This document shows positions 27,048 to 34,069 of a DNA stretch of 64,000 bases, in pieces. The stretch is from Parahaliea mediterranea (lineage in GTDB: Bacteria > Pseudomonadota > Gammaproteobacteria > Pseudomonadales > Halieaceae). The notes below the pieces were generated by a model. It saw only the letters and a program-made list of their open reading frames with translations, was not told the origin of the DNA and did no database searches. A program made the position numbers and the translations under genes. Numbering within the stretch: the stretch's first letter is position 1; every line of letters starts with the position of its first letter. The stretch spans positions 32,831-96,830 of the forward strand of contig NZ_JAFKCZ010000018.1 of the NCBI RefSeq assembly GCF_017255185.1, written 5' to 3'.

Positions 27048-27678
27048 TTCTTCTCGAAATGCTGCACTTTCGAATTAATGGCGCAAGAGAGAAAGAATCA
27101 ATCACCCCCGAAACCTGAACAAGCTCGCCTTTATTGATCGTAAGCAAAGCTTCTTTATGATTCTCCTCGAACACTGCGATGACATGGATACCATAATTTT
27201 GCTCATTTTTTGACGTTAAGCTCACCCACAAGTACCCGTCGCGCTCCTCGCTCACAGAAGAAAATGTAGCTGTCCAAGCCACTTTCTGCCCAACATAGTT
27301 CTTCTCGAACTGGTCCCGTTGTAGCTCCGTCAGATCCTTGTCTTTCCATGACTCATAAAAGAGATCCATATCATTTAGTAGCGAAGTTGACTCGACGATC
27401 TTCTCAAATTTATCGGCTCTATCCTCTAAAGTTTCCCCCGAAATTGGCTGATCCTGCGGGAGAGGCGAAACCGAATGTGTCGGGTTGGCATTAACCCTTT
27501 CCGGTTCGCTTCTCTGTAGTTGCTTTCGGATTTCTTCCACGTTGTTTTCAAGAACCGCTATCCGAAAATCCCGCGGTTTAACGAAAAGCACATCCATTAC
27601 CTTCCATATACCCGCAACCAAAGGAATAAGCCCTGCAAAAAAACTAATGACAGGATTTTGTTGGATTATTTCCAGCAC
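27043..27678 (-). CDS. Hypothetical membrane-anchored coiled-coil protein (cassette gene)
   Basis: A 211-residue protein. Residues 8-35 form one membrane helix (VISFFAGLIPLVAGIWKVMD). A coiled coil follows (FRIAVLENNVEEIRKQLQRS, about 38-57), then a charged linker, and a C-terminal beta-rich part (about 125-205) in which KVAWTATFSSVSE and GELVQVSGVIDSF resemble OB-fold-like domains; this is an impression only. It starts 20 bases after the attC at 27698 and its stop lies in the next possible attC, the usual geometry of an integron cassette. Unknown function. Confidence 0.7.
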   Translation of the reverse strand: MLEIIQQNPVISFFAGLIPLVAGIWKVMDVLFVKPRDFRIAVLENNVEEIRKQLQRSEPERVNANPTHSVSPLPQDQPISGETLEDRADKFEKIVESTSLLNDMDLFYESWKDKDLTELQRDQFEKNYVGQKVAWTATFSSVSEERDGYLWVSLTSKNEQNYGIHVIAVFEENHKEALLTINKGELVQVSGVIDSFSLAPLIRKCSISRRT

Positions 27679-27697
27679 AAACTTTGTCCTCTATCAG

Positions 27698-27787
27698 ACA
27701 TAACGTCGCGTTAACCGGTGGCCTGCGGCGAAGCCGCGTTTAGGCTGTCCGGCGCCGCAAGGCGCGTAGTTGAACGCCTGGTTAATG
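27698..27787. repeat. Integron attC recombination site
   Basis: A 90-bp imperfect inverted repeat. The outer cores are CATAAC (27699-27704) and GTTAATG (27781-27787). The inner cores are GTTAAC (27710-27715) and GTTGAAC (27769-27775), separated from the outer ones by 5-base unpaired spacers (GTCGC and GCCTG). The inner pair differs by one extra G, which matches the extrahelical base of a folded attC. The centre contains GGCGAAGCC-type hairpins. Cores and spacing fit attC architecture well. Confidence 0.75.
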
Positions 27788-28052
27788 GCGCTCTGGGAAA
27801 GCCATCCCGTGTACCCCGTTGCCGGAGCGAAAGCGTAGGCTTTCCTGAAACAAAGCCGCCGGGAACGGAACTACCAATAATGTCGTGCCCAGCGAAATCT
27901 ACGCAAGCACCACCAGGAACGAAGCCACGTCTCCGCGGAGACGTTTTTGGGTTATAGATGGCACCAGGAACGGAAGCGCGTGGATATAAGTTGCGGAGAA
28001 TTCCTGAGACTGGGTACTTTGATCGAAGTGCTTGAATCGTTGTGAACTCCAT
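27711..28052 (-). CDS. Uncertain cassette reading frame
   Basis: A possible 113-residue frame that starts about 25 bases past one attC and runs into the next, so it has the right place for a cassette gene. The protein text is low in structure and partly repetitive (VPGG twice, SPRRRGF, TRRSTTRLA). No family is recognised and no good ribosome site is seen. The DNA contains an 18-base palindrome at 27927-27944 followed by T. This cassette may hold no protein at all. Confidence 0.25.
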   Translation of the reverse strand: MEFTTIQALRSKYPVSGILRNLYPRASVPGAIYNPKTSPRRRGFVPGGACVDFAGHDIIGSSVPGGFVSGKPTLSLRQRGTRDGFPRAPLTRRSTTRLAAPDSLNAASPQATG

Positions 28053-28077
28053 TTCTTGATTCCTTGGCGAATGCGCC

Positions 28078-28168
28078 CATTAACGCCCGCATTTGGGGCG
28101 GCGAAGCGACAGCGTAGCCGTCCCAGCCGCATGCCTTTTATGCGGCGAACAACATGCGCTTGTTATGT
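28078..28168. repeat. Integron attC recombination site
   Basis: Outer cores CATTAAC (28078-28084) and GTTATGT (28162-28168) are mirror images with one extra T on the left side. A second AAC (28150-28152) lies eight bases before the right core. Between them are two hairpins, GGGGCGGC / GCCGTCCC and GCCGCAT / ATGCGGC. It lies between two cassette reading frames on the minus strand. Confidence 0.65.
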
Positions 28169-28194
28169 TTTGTAGCATCACTTTTGGATCACCT

Positions 28195-28398
28195 TTACTT
28201 ATAAAACGTAACCTTCAGGCCATTTTTATTTTGTTCAAGGGACTTTACTTTTTTGCCGACATAATCAGGAAGCAAGTCTTTATTTCCAAGGTAGTAGGAT
28301 TTACCTTTTTGGATAAGCGCTCCACTTTTAACCAATGACTCAAAATCTATCGGCTTTTCTAGTTCCTCATTCAACTTCTCATACTCCTCTCTATCCAC
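28195..28398 (-). CDS. Small hypothetical protein, first cassette gene
   Basis: A 67-residue charged protein with no recognised family. The GTG at 28398 follows AAGGAG by seven bases, a much better start than the ATG at 28527, which would read through the recombination core. Text: VDREEYEKLNEELEKPIDF then KSGALIQKGKSYYLGNKDLL. It is the cassette nearest the integrase and ends 27 bases before an attC. Confidence 0.6.
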   Translation of the reverse strand: MDREEYEKLNEELEKPIDFESLVKSGALIQKGKSYYLGNKDLLPDYVGKKVKSLEQNKNGLKVTFYK

Positions 28399-28417
28399 AG
28401 TTCTTCTCCTTGAGAAA

Positions 28418-28435
28418 CATAACAGTCCGTTAATG
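28418..28435. other. Integron simple recombination core (attI/attC junction)
   Basis: CATAACAGTCCGTTAATG has the AAC-5 bases-GTT pattern of an integron simple site. Its outer letters match the cores of the attC at 27698-27787. It lies between the integrase gene and the first cassette gene, where attI is expected, next to a GAGGCC/GGCCTC hairpin. Confidence 0.55.
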
Positions 28436-28637
28436 AGGCCTCCGGCCTCATAATATATATTAGGGGGTATACCTTTTAAGTTGCTGGCTTGGATGATTGC
28501 ATGACAAGTCATTGATAAATCGAGCAAAATAAGTTGATCAAATTTGATGCTCGAAGAAAAAGGTAAAGCCCTCGATTCTTATCTCCGCAAAAGGTATAGC
28601 CGGCCTGCCGGAACATTTCAAGGACGAGGTGTGACCC

Positions 28638-29508
28638 ATGGGGCGTTCGCCCTTTCTCAAGTCTGTCGAGGACTATATGCGGGTGCAGCGCTATAGCCGG
28701 CGGACGATCGACGCTTATTTGTACTGGATTCGTTACTTTATCCGTTACCACGGCATGCGGCAGCCCTCTGATTTGGGCGATGAGCATATCAAGGCCTTTC
28801 TCACTTTTCTGGCCACTGAGAGGCAGGTTTCCGCCGGTACACAGTCACTGGCGCTGAATGCTGTCGTTTTCCTGAAAACGAAATTTCTGGATCAGACCGT
28901 CGGCGATCTCTCGGGGTTCAGGCATTCCAGTCGGCAGCCGAAGCTGCCGGTGGTGCTGACTCGTGCCGAGGTGTCAGCGCTGTTGGGTGAGTTGCGCGGG
29001 CATCACTACCCGATGGCGGGCTTGATGTACGGCTCGGGTCTGCGTCGTATAGAGGTGGTGAGGCTGCGGGTGAAAGACGTCGATTTTGACTATCGTCAGC
29101 TGCGCATTATCAACGGCAAGGGAGGCAAGCACCGCCTGGTGACGCTGGCGGAGGAGTTGCTGCCGGCATTGAAGGCGCAGGTTGAGCAAGTGGGGTTAAT
29201 GCTTGCGCAGGACCGGGGCGGCCAGGCAGTACGCCGGGGTGTGGTTGCCGGACGCCCTGGCCCGCAAGTACCCCAATGCCCCCTTCGAGCTGGGGTGGCA
29301 TTACCTGTTCCCGGCTTCGCGCCTGAGTGTCGACCCGACCGGTGGCTGCCTGCGCCATTCCTTCGCCACGCACCTGCTCCAGGCGGGCGTGGATATACGC
29401 ACGGTGCAGCAGCAGTTGGGGCATGCGGATGTGAAGACCACCGAGATTTCCACCCATGTCTTGCAGCGGGGTGCCCAGGGCGTGAAAAGCCCCTTGAGTT
29501 GCCTTTGA
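28638..29508 (+). pseudogene. intI: Integron integrase IntI, inactivated
   Basis: A tyrosine recombinase of the integron type. The N-terminal SAM-like domain (SPFLKSVEDYMRVQRYSRRT) and first catalytic Arg block (LMYGSGLRRIEVVRLRVKD) are intact. The frame then breaks near 29229; the next frame continues [20 protein letters not shown], which holds the insertion peculiar to IntI proteins. After RLSVDP about 30-36 residues seem deleted, so the HxLR box is left as [12 protein letters not shown] without its His. The nucleophile Tyr of IYTHVL is Ser (TEISTHVL). It is divergent from the cassette run at its left, as in a standard integron. Three separate lesions make activity very unlikely. Confidence 0.92.
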
Positions 29509-29516
29509 GGGGGGGG

Positions 29517-29553
29517 CGGTGCGAACAGCGGCCAGAGTCCGCTGTTCGCACCG
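29517..29553. repeat. Perfect 15-bp inverted repeat between convergent genes
   Basis: Arms CGGTGCGAACAGCGG and CCGCTGTTCGCACCG are perfectly complementary around a 7-base loop. It lies between the end of the integrase pseudogene and the end of the RND gene. There is no T tract; it could act as a bidirectional terminator-like or RNA-protecting hairpin. Confidence 0.8.
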
Positions 29554-29562
29554 TGGTGGAGG

Positions 29563-32500
29563 TTATGCCGGGCTCGGGGTCTTTGCGCCGATGGCGGACC
29601 GTTGTGCCGCCACGTCCCGGCCCAGGTACATGTACACCGCGGGCAGTACGTAGAGGGTGAACAGCGTGCCGATGGTCATGCCGGAGGCGATCACCAGGCC
29701 CATGGAGAAGCGCGCCGAGGCGCCGGGGCCGGTGGCGAACAGCAGCGGCACCATGGCCAGCACCAGGGCGGCGGTGGTCATCAGTACCGGGCGCAGGCGC
29801 ACGGAGGCGGCCTCCTCGATGGCCTCGCGCTTGGCCATGCCCTCTTCCTGGAGGCGGTTGGCGAACTCCACGATCAGGATGCCGTGCTTGGAGATCACCC
29901 CGATCAGGGTCACCAGGCCCACCTGGGTGTAGATATTCAGGGTGGCGCCGGTGACCTGGAACATGGCCAGTACGTTCAGGCATAGCAGCGCGCCGCTGAT
30001 CGACATCGGCACCGTCACCAGCATGATTATCGGGTCGCGGAAGGATTCAAACTGCGCCGCCAGTACCAGGTAGATCAGCAGCAGGGCAAAGAAGAAGGTC
30101 GCGACCAGCGAGCTGCCCTCGGTCTTGAACTGCCGGCTCAGGCCGGCGTAATCCACGGTGTACTCGCGGGTCAGCACCTCGTCGGCGATACCCTCCAGGG
30201 TGCCCAGCGCCTCGCCCAGGTCGATGCCGGGGCGCGGGATACCGCTGAGGGTGACCGCGTTCAGCTGCTGGAAGCCCTTCAGCGAGCGCGGTACCACCTC
30301 GGTCTCCAGCGTTACCAGCGTACTGAGGGGGATCAGCTTGCCGCTGCGGGTGCGGGTGTAATAGTTGCGCAGGTCCTCGGTGCTCATCCGTTCCTGGCGC
30401 TGCACCTGGGGGATCACCTTGTAGGAGCGGTTGTTCATCGAGAAGCGGTTGACGTAGCCGCCGGACAGCAGCGCGCTGAGGTCGGCGCTCAGGGTCTGCA
30501 TGTCCACGCCCATCAGCGCCGCCTTGTTGCGGTCGATAAGCACCTTTTGCTGGGGCTTGTCGAGCTTCAGGTCCTGGTCGATAAAGATGAACTTGCCGCT
30601 TTCCCGGGCGCGCTTGAGCACCTCCCGGGCGCTGTCGTGGAGGATGGAGTACTCCAGCGTGGTGTTGATCACGAACTCCACCGGCATTACCCCGCTGGAG
30701 GGCAGCGGCGGCGGGTTGATCGCGTTCACCTGCAGCCCGGCGATGGCCTGGGCGCGGGGCTGGATGGTTTGCTCCAGTACCTGTGTGGAACTGCGCTGGC
30801 GCTCGTTCCAGGGCTTGAAGATAAAGCCGCCGAAGGCGCCGTTGGTGGTGCCGGCGCCGTCCGGGCTGGTGCCGTTGAACAGGAAGTTCACCGCGATTTC
30901 GTCGGTCTCGCGGGTGATCTGGCCAATCTCGTTGGTGTAGGTCTCCATGTAGTCGAGGGTGACGTAGGGGTCGGCCTCGGCGATGTAGAAGATCAGGCCC
31001 AGGTCCTCCGGCGGCGCCAGCTCAGAGGGCGAGCGCACGAACAGGAAGTAGCAGGAGGCGAGGATTACCGCGCCGAACACGATAACGCCAGCGCGGTCTT
31101 CCATTACCCGGTCCAGGTCGCGCTGGTATACCCGGCGCAGGGCCTCGAAGCGCTGGTCCAGCCAGTGCTCGAGTTTGTTGTCATTGCTGCCGGCGTCGCT
31201 CTTTAGCATCTTGGCGCACATCATCGGCGACAGGGTGAGGGCCACCACGCCGGAGATCAGCACCGCGCCCGCGAGAGTGAAGGCGAACTCGGTGAACAGG
31301 GTGCCGGTGAGGCCGCCGATGAAACCGATGGGCAGGTACACGGCCACCAGGGTGGTGGTCATGGCCACGATGGGCCAGGCCAGTTCCCGGGCGCCCTTGA
31401 GGGCGGCGTCCACCGGCGCCATGCCTTCCTCGATGTGGCGGTGAATGTTCTCCAGCACAATGATGGCGTCGTCCACCACAATGCCGATGGCCAGCACGAT
31501 GGCCAGCAGGGTCAGCAGGTTGATGGAGAAGCCCATCAGCTGCATCAGGAACAGCCCGCCAATCAGCGACAGCGGCACCGCCACCGCGGGAATCAGCACC
31601 GAGCGCATGGAGCCCAGGAACAGGAAGATCACCACGATCACGATCACCATGGCCTCGATGATGGTGGCTTCCACGTCGTTGATGGCGTTCTCGATGTAGA
31701 TGGTCGCGTCGTAGTTGATATTGCCGTTGATGCCCTCGGGCAGGCGCGGCTCGATGATGTTCTCGTAGACCTCGCGCACGCCGGCGATGACTTCCAGCGC
31801 GTTGGCGTCGGTGGCCACGTCCACCTGGATGAATACCGCTTCCTTGTCGATGAACATGGCCGAGGTGTCGTAGCCCTCGTTGCCCAGCTCCACCTCTGCT
31901 ATGTCCCCCAGGCGGACGATGGCGCCGTCCTTCTCTCGCAGCACAAGCTGCTCGAAGCCCTCGATGGTGTTGATGTCGGTATTGGCCTTGAGGTTCACGG
32001 TGACCATGCTGCCCTTGGTGCCGCCCACCGCCGACAGTACGTTGTTGGCCTCCAGGGCGGCGCGCACTTCGCTGGCGGTTACGTCCAGGGCGCGCATGCG
32101 CTCCTGGTCGAGCCAGATGCGCATGGCGAACACCGCCGTGGTCTCCGCCGAGGCGCGCTGCACGCCGGGCAGGGTGGTCAGCTTGGGCTCCACTTCGCGG
32201 ATCACATAATCCGCCACGCGGTTGATCGGCAGCTCGTCGCTGGTAAAGGAGATGTACATGCTGCCCACCTGCTCGCCGACGGCGAGGGTGATCACCGGGT
32301 TTTCGGACTGTCGCGGCAGCTCGTTGCGCAGCTTGTTGACCTTGGTCACCACCTGGGTCAGCACTTCGTCCGGGTTGGCGCCGGTGCGCACGTGGGCGGT
32401 GATGGTGCTGAACCCGCGGCTGGAGCTGGAGGTGATGTAGTCGATGTCCTCGGCAGTGGCGATCTCCTGCTCCAGGGGCGTGGTGATAAAGCCCTTGATC

Positions 32501-32673
32501 AGCTCGGCGTCGGCGCCGGTGTAGACGGTGGACACGGTGACGATGGCATTCTCGATCAGCGGGTATTCGCGCACGTTGAGTTCGTTGGCGGCGCGCAGGC
32601 CCAGCACCACCAGGAACAGGCTGATCACGGTGGCCAGCACCGGTTTGCGGATGAATATGTCGGTAAATTTCAT
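29563..32673 (-). CDS. RND multidrug efflux pump, inner-membrane permease (HAE1 type)
   Basis: A 1036-residue AcrB/MexF-like proton-driven exporter. It begins with the cytoplasmic/TM1 block MKFTDIFIRKPVLATVISLF. It has two large periplasmic loops, an inner-half TM4 motif AIGIVVDDAIIVLENIHRHI with the paired Asp residues used in proton relay, and the late block GVISKHGILIVEFANRLQEE. The length is normal and uninterrupted. It is co-directional with its adaptor (two-base gap) and forms an efflux pair. No outer-membrane channel gene lies nearby, so a shared TolC-like protein must be used. Substrates unknown. Confidence 0.95.
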   Translation of the reverse strand: MKFTDIFIRKPVLATVISLFLVVLGLRAANELNVREYPLIENAIVTVSTVYTGADAELIKGFITTPLEQEIATAEDIDYITSSSSRGFSTITAHVRTGANPDEVLTQVVTKVNKLRNELPRQSENPVITLAVGEQVGSMYISFTSDELPINRVADYVIREVEPKLTTLPGVQRASAETTAVFAMRIWLDQERMRALDVTASEVRAALEANNVLSAVGGTKGSMVTVNLKANTDINTIEGFEQLVLREKDGAIVRLGDIAEVELGNEGYDTSAMFIDKEAVFIQVDVATDANALEVIAGVREVYENIIEPRLPEGINGNINYDATIYIENAINDVEATIIEAMVIVIVVIFLFLGSMRSVLIPAVAVPLSLIGGLFLMQLMGFSINLLTLLAIVLAIGIVVDDAIIVLENIHRHIEEGMAPVDAALKGARELAWPIVAMTTTLVAVYLPIGFIGGLTGTLFTEFAFTLAGAVLISGVVALTLSPMMCAKMLKSDAGSNDNKLEHWLDQRFEALRRVYQRDLDRVMEDRAGVIVFGAVILASCYFLFVRSPSELAPPEDLGLIFYIAEADPYVTLDYMETYTNEIGQITRETDEIAVNFLFNGTSPDGAGTTNGAFGGFIFKPWNERQRSSTQVLEQTIQPRAQAIAGLQVNAINPPPLPSSGVMPVEFVINTTLEYSILHDSAREVLKRARESGKFIFIDQDLKLDKPQQKVLIDRNKAALMGVDMQTLSADLSALLSGGYVNRFSMNNRSYKVIPQVQRQERMSTEDLRNYYTRTRSGKLIPLSTLVTLETEVVPRSLKGFQQLNAVTLSGIPRPGIDLGEALGTLEGIADEVLTREYTVDYAGLSRQFKTEGSSLVATFFFALLLIYLVLAAQFESFRDPIIMLVTVPMSISGALLCLNVLAMFQVTGATLNIYTQVGLVTLIGVISKHGILIVEFANRLQEEGMAKREAIEEAASVRLRPVLMTTAALVLAMVPLLFATGPGASARFSMGLVIASGMTIGTLFTLYVLPAVYMYLGRDVAAQRSAIGAKTPSPA

Positions 32674-32675
32674 GG

Positions 32676-33803
32676 TCAGCCGTTATCCGGGTGAGGTGCG
32701 AGACTGCTGGCGGGTTGTACCGAGTTGTCGATCTCCACCGGCACGCCGGTGTCCAGCTTCAGCAGGCCGCTGGTGGCGATGCGCTCGCCGGGCTCCAGGC
32801 CCTTCTCGATGGCCACCATGTCGCCGCGCACGGGCCCCAGGGTGACAAAACGCTGGGACACGGTCAGGCCCTCGCCCGCTTGCCTGATGACATAGACTGA
32901 GTTGCCGTAGGGCCGGTAGGCGATGGCGTTCTGCGGCACCACCACGCGCTCCACGTCCCCGCCCAGCGGCAGGCTCAGGCTGGCGAACATGCCGGGGCGC
33001 ATCAGGTCGTCGCGGTTGACCAGGGTTGCCTGCAGGGCGAAGTTGCGGGTCTCGGGGTCCACCACCGGGGCAACGGCGGTGACCCGGCCCTCGAATGCCT
33101 CGCCGCCCAGGGCCTGCAGTGTCGCCTGTACCGGCATGCCGGTGGATACCTGCCGGCTGTACTGTTCGGGCAGGGTAAAGTCGACGTACAGTTGATCCAG
33201 CGATTGCAGCTCGATGATGGTGTCGCCCGCCTGCACGTAATCGCCCACGTTGTAGCGGCGGATGCCCAGGCGCCCGGAGTAGGGGGCGCGCAGGGTCTTC
33301 TGCGCGATGCGGGCTTTTTGCGCCTCGACCCGGGCCCGGGCCTGGTCCACCTGGCTGGCGCGCTGGTCGAGCTCCGACTTGGAGATGTTGCGCTGGGCCA
33401 CCAGGCTGTTGGCCCGGCGCAGCTCGATCTGGGCCAGTTCACTGGCCGCTTCCAGGGCCGCCAGTTCCGCGCGGTCAGGGGCCGAGTTCAGGGTCATGAT
33501 CACGTCGCCGGCGGCGACTTTGGCGCCGTTGTCGAAAAAGATTTCCTCCACCGTGCCCGGTACTTCGGTGGCCAGCTCCGCGCCCTGGATGGACGCCAGC
33601 GTGCCGACCGAACTTACCGCGGCCTGCCAGTTGGCGGTGGTGGCTTCGCCAGCGGTGATGATGGCGGTGGGCATGGGCATGTTGTCCATGAACTCGTTCA
33701 TTTTCATTCGCCCGAACCACTGCATGCCCAGCAGGCCGCCAAAGATCAGCAGCGTGGCCAGCAGCATGAGCCACATGCGTTTTCCAAATAGCACTTTCTT
33801 CAT
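32676..33803 (-). CDS. RND efflux periplasmic adaptor (membrane fusion protein)
   Basis: A 375-residue adaptor that joins the RND permease to an outer-membrane channel. The N-terminal anchor is MWLMLLATLLIFGGLLGMQW. The lipoyl halves (VPGTVEEIFFDNGAKVAAGD and KTLRAPYSGRLGIRRYNVG) flank an alpha-hairpin rich in Ala, Arg and Gln (about 120-165), followed by beta-barrel and membrane-proximal domains. The start at 33803 (MKKVLFGKR) is preferred; an in-frame ATG at 33848 would add 15 residues. It precedes the permease by two bases in one operon. Confidence 0.92.
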   Translation of the reverse strand: MKKVLFGKRMWLMLLATLLIFGGLLGMQWFGRMKMNEFMDNMPMPTAIITAGEATTANWQAAVSSVGTLASIQGAELATEVPGTVEEIFFDNGAKVAAGDVIMTLNSAPDRAELAALEAASELAQIELRRANSLVAQRNISKSELDQRASQVDQARARVEAQKARIAQKTLRAPYSGRLGIRRYNVGDYVQAGDTIIELQSLDQLYVDFTLPEQYSRQVSTGMPVQATLQALGGEAFEGRVTAVAPVVDPETRNFALQATLVNRDDLMRPGMFASLSLPLGGDVERVVVPQNAIAYRPYGNSVYVIRQAGEGLTVSQRFVTLGPVRGDMVAIEKGLEPGERIATSGLLKLDTGVPVEIDNSVQPASSLAPHPDNG

Positions 33804-34069
33804 AGACGTTGCACTTGCCGGTGATAGAGGTAAAAAACGACTACGCACAACCGTTCCGTGTGGATCTGGAAGATATGGTACGCGCGAGGACCGTTATGAT
33901 ACGCCTCAAGGGCGCGGCGGGAAACCGTCGACAGGGGTGAAAAACTGTGTGCAAGCGCGGCACCTGCGCGCCGATGCTACAGTCAGCTGCACGATATCGC
34001 CGGCCGGGTGGCCGGCGTTATATTACTGGAAAGAGTGCGGTAGAAAGGATGTGGAGGGGCGAACAGGCC

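Noticed and set aside
31435..32694. A 419-residue plus-strand frame in the RND gene
   Set aside because: His/Gly/Val-rich antisense shadow of a permease with intact motifs.
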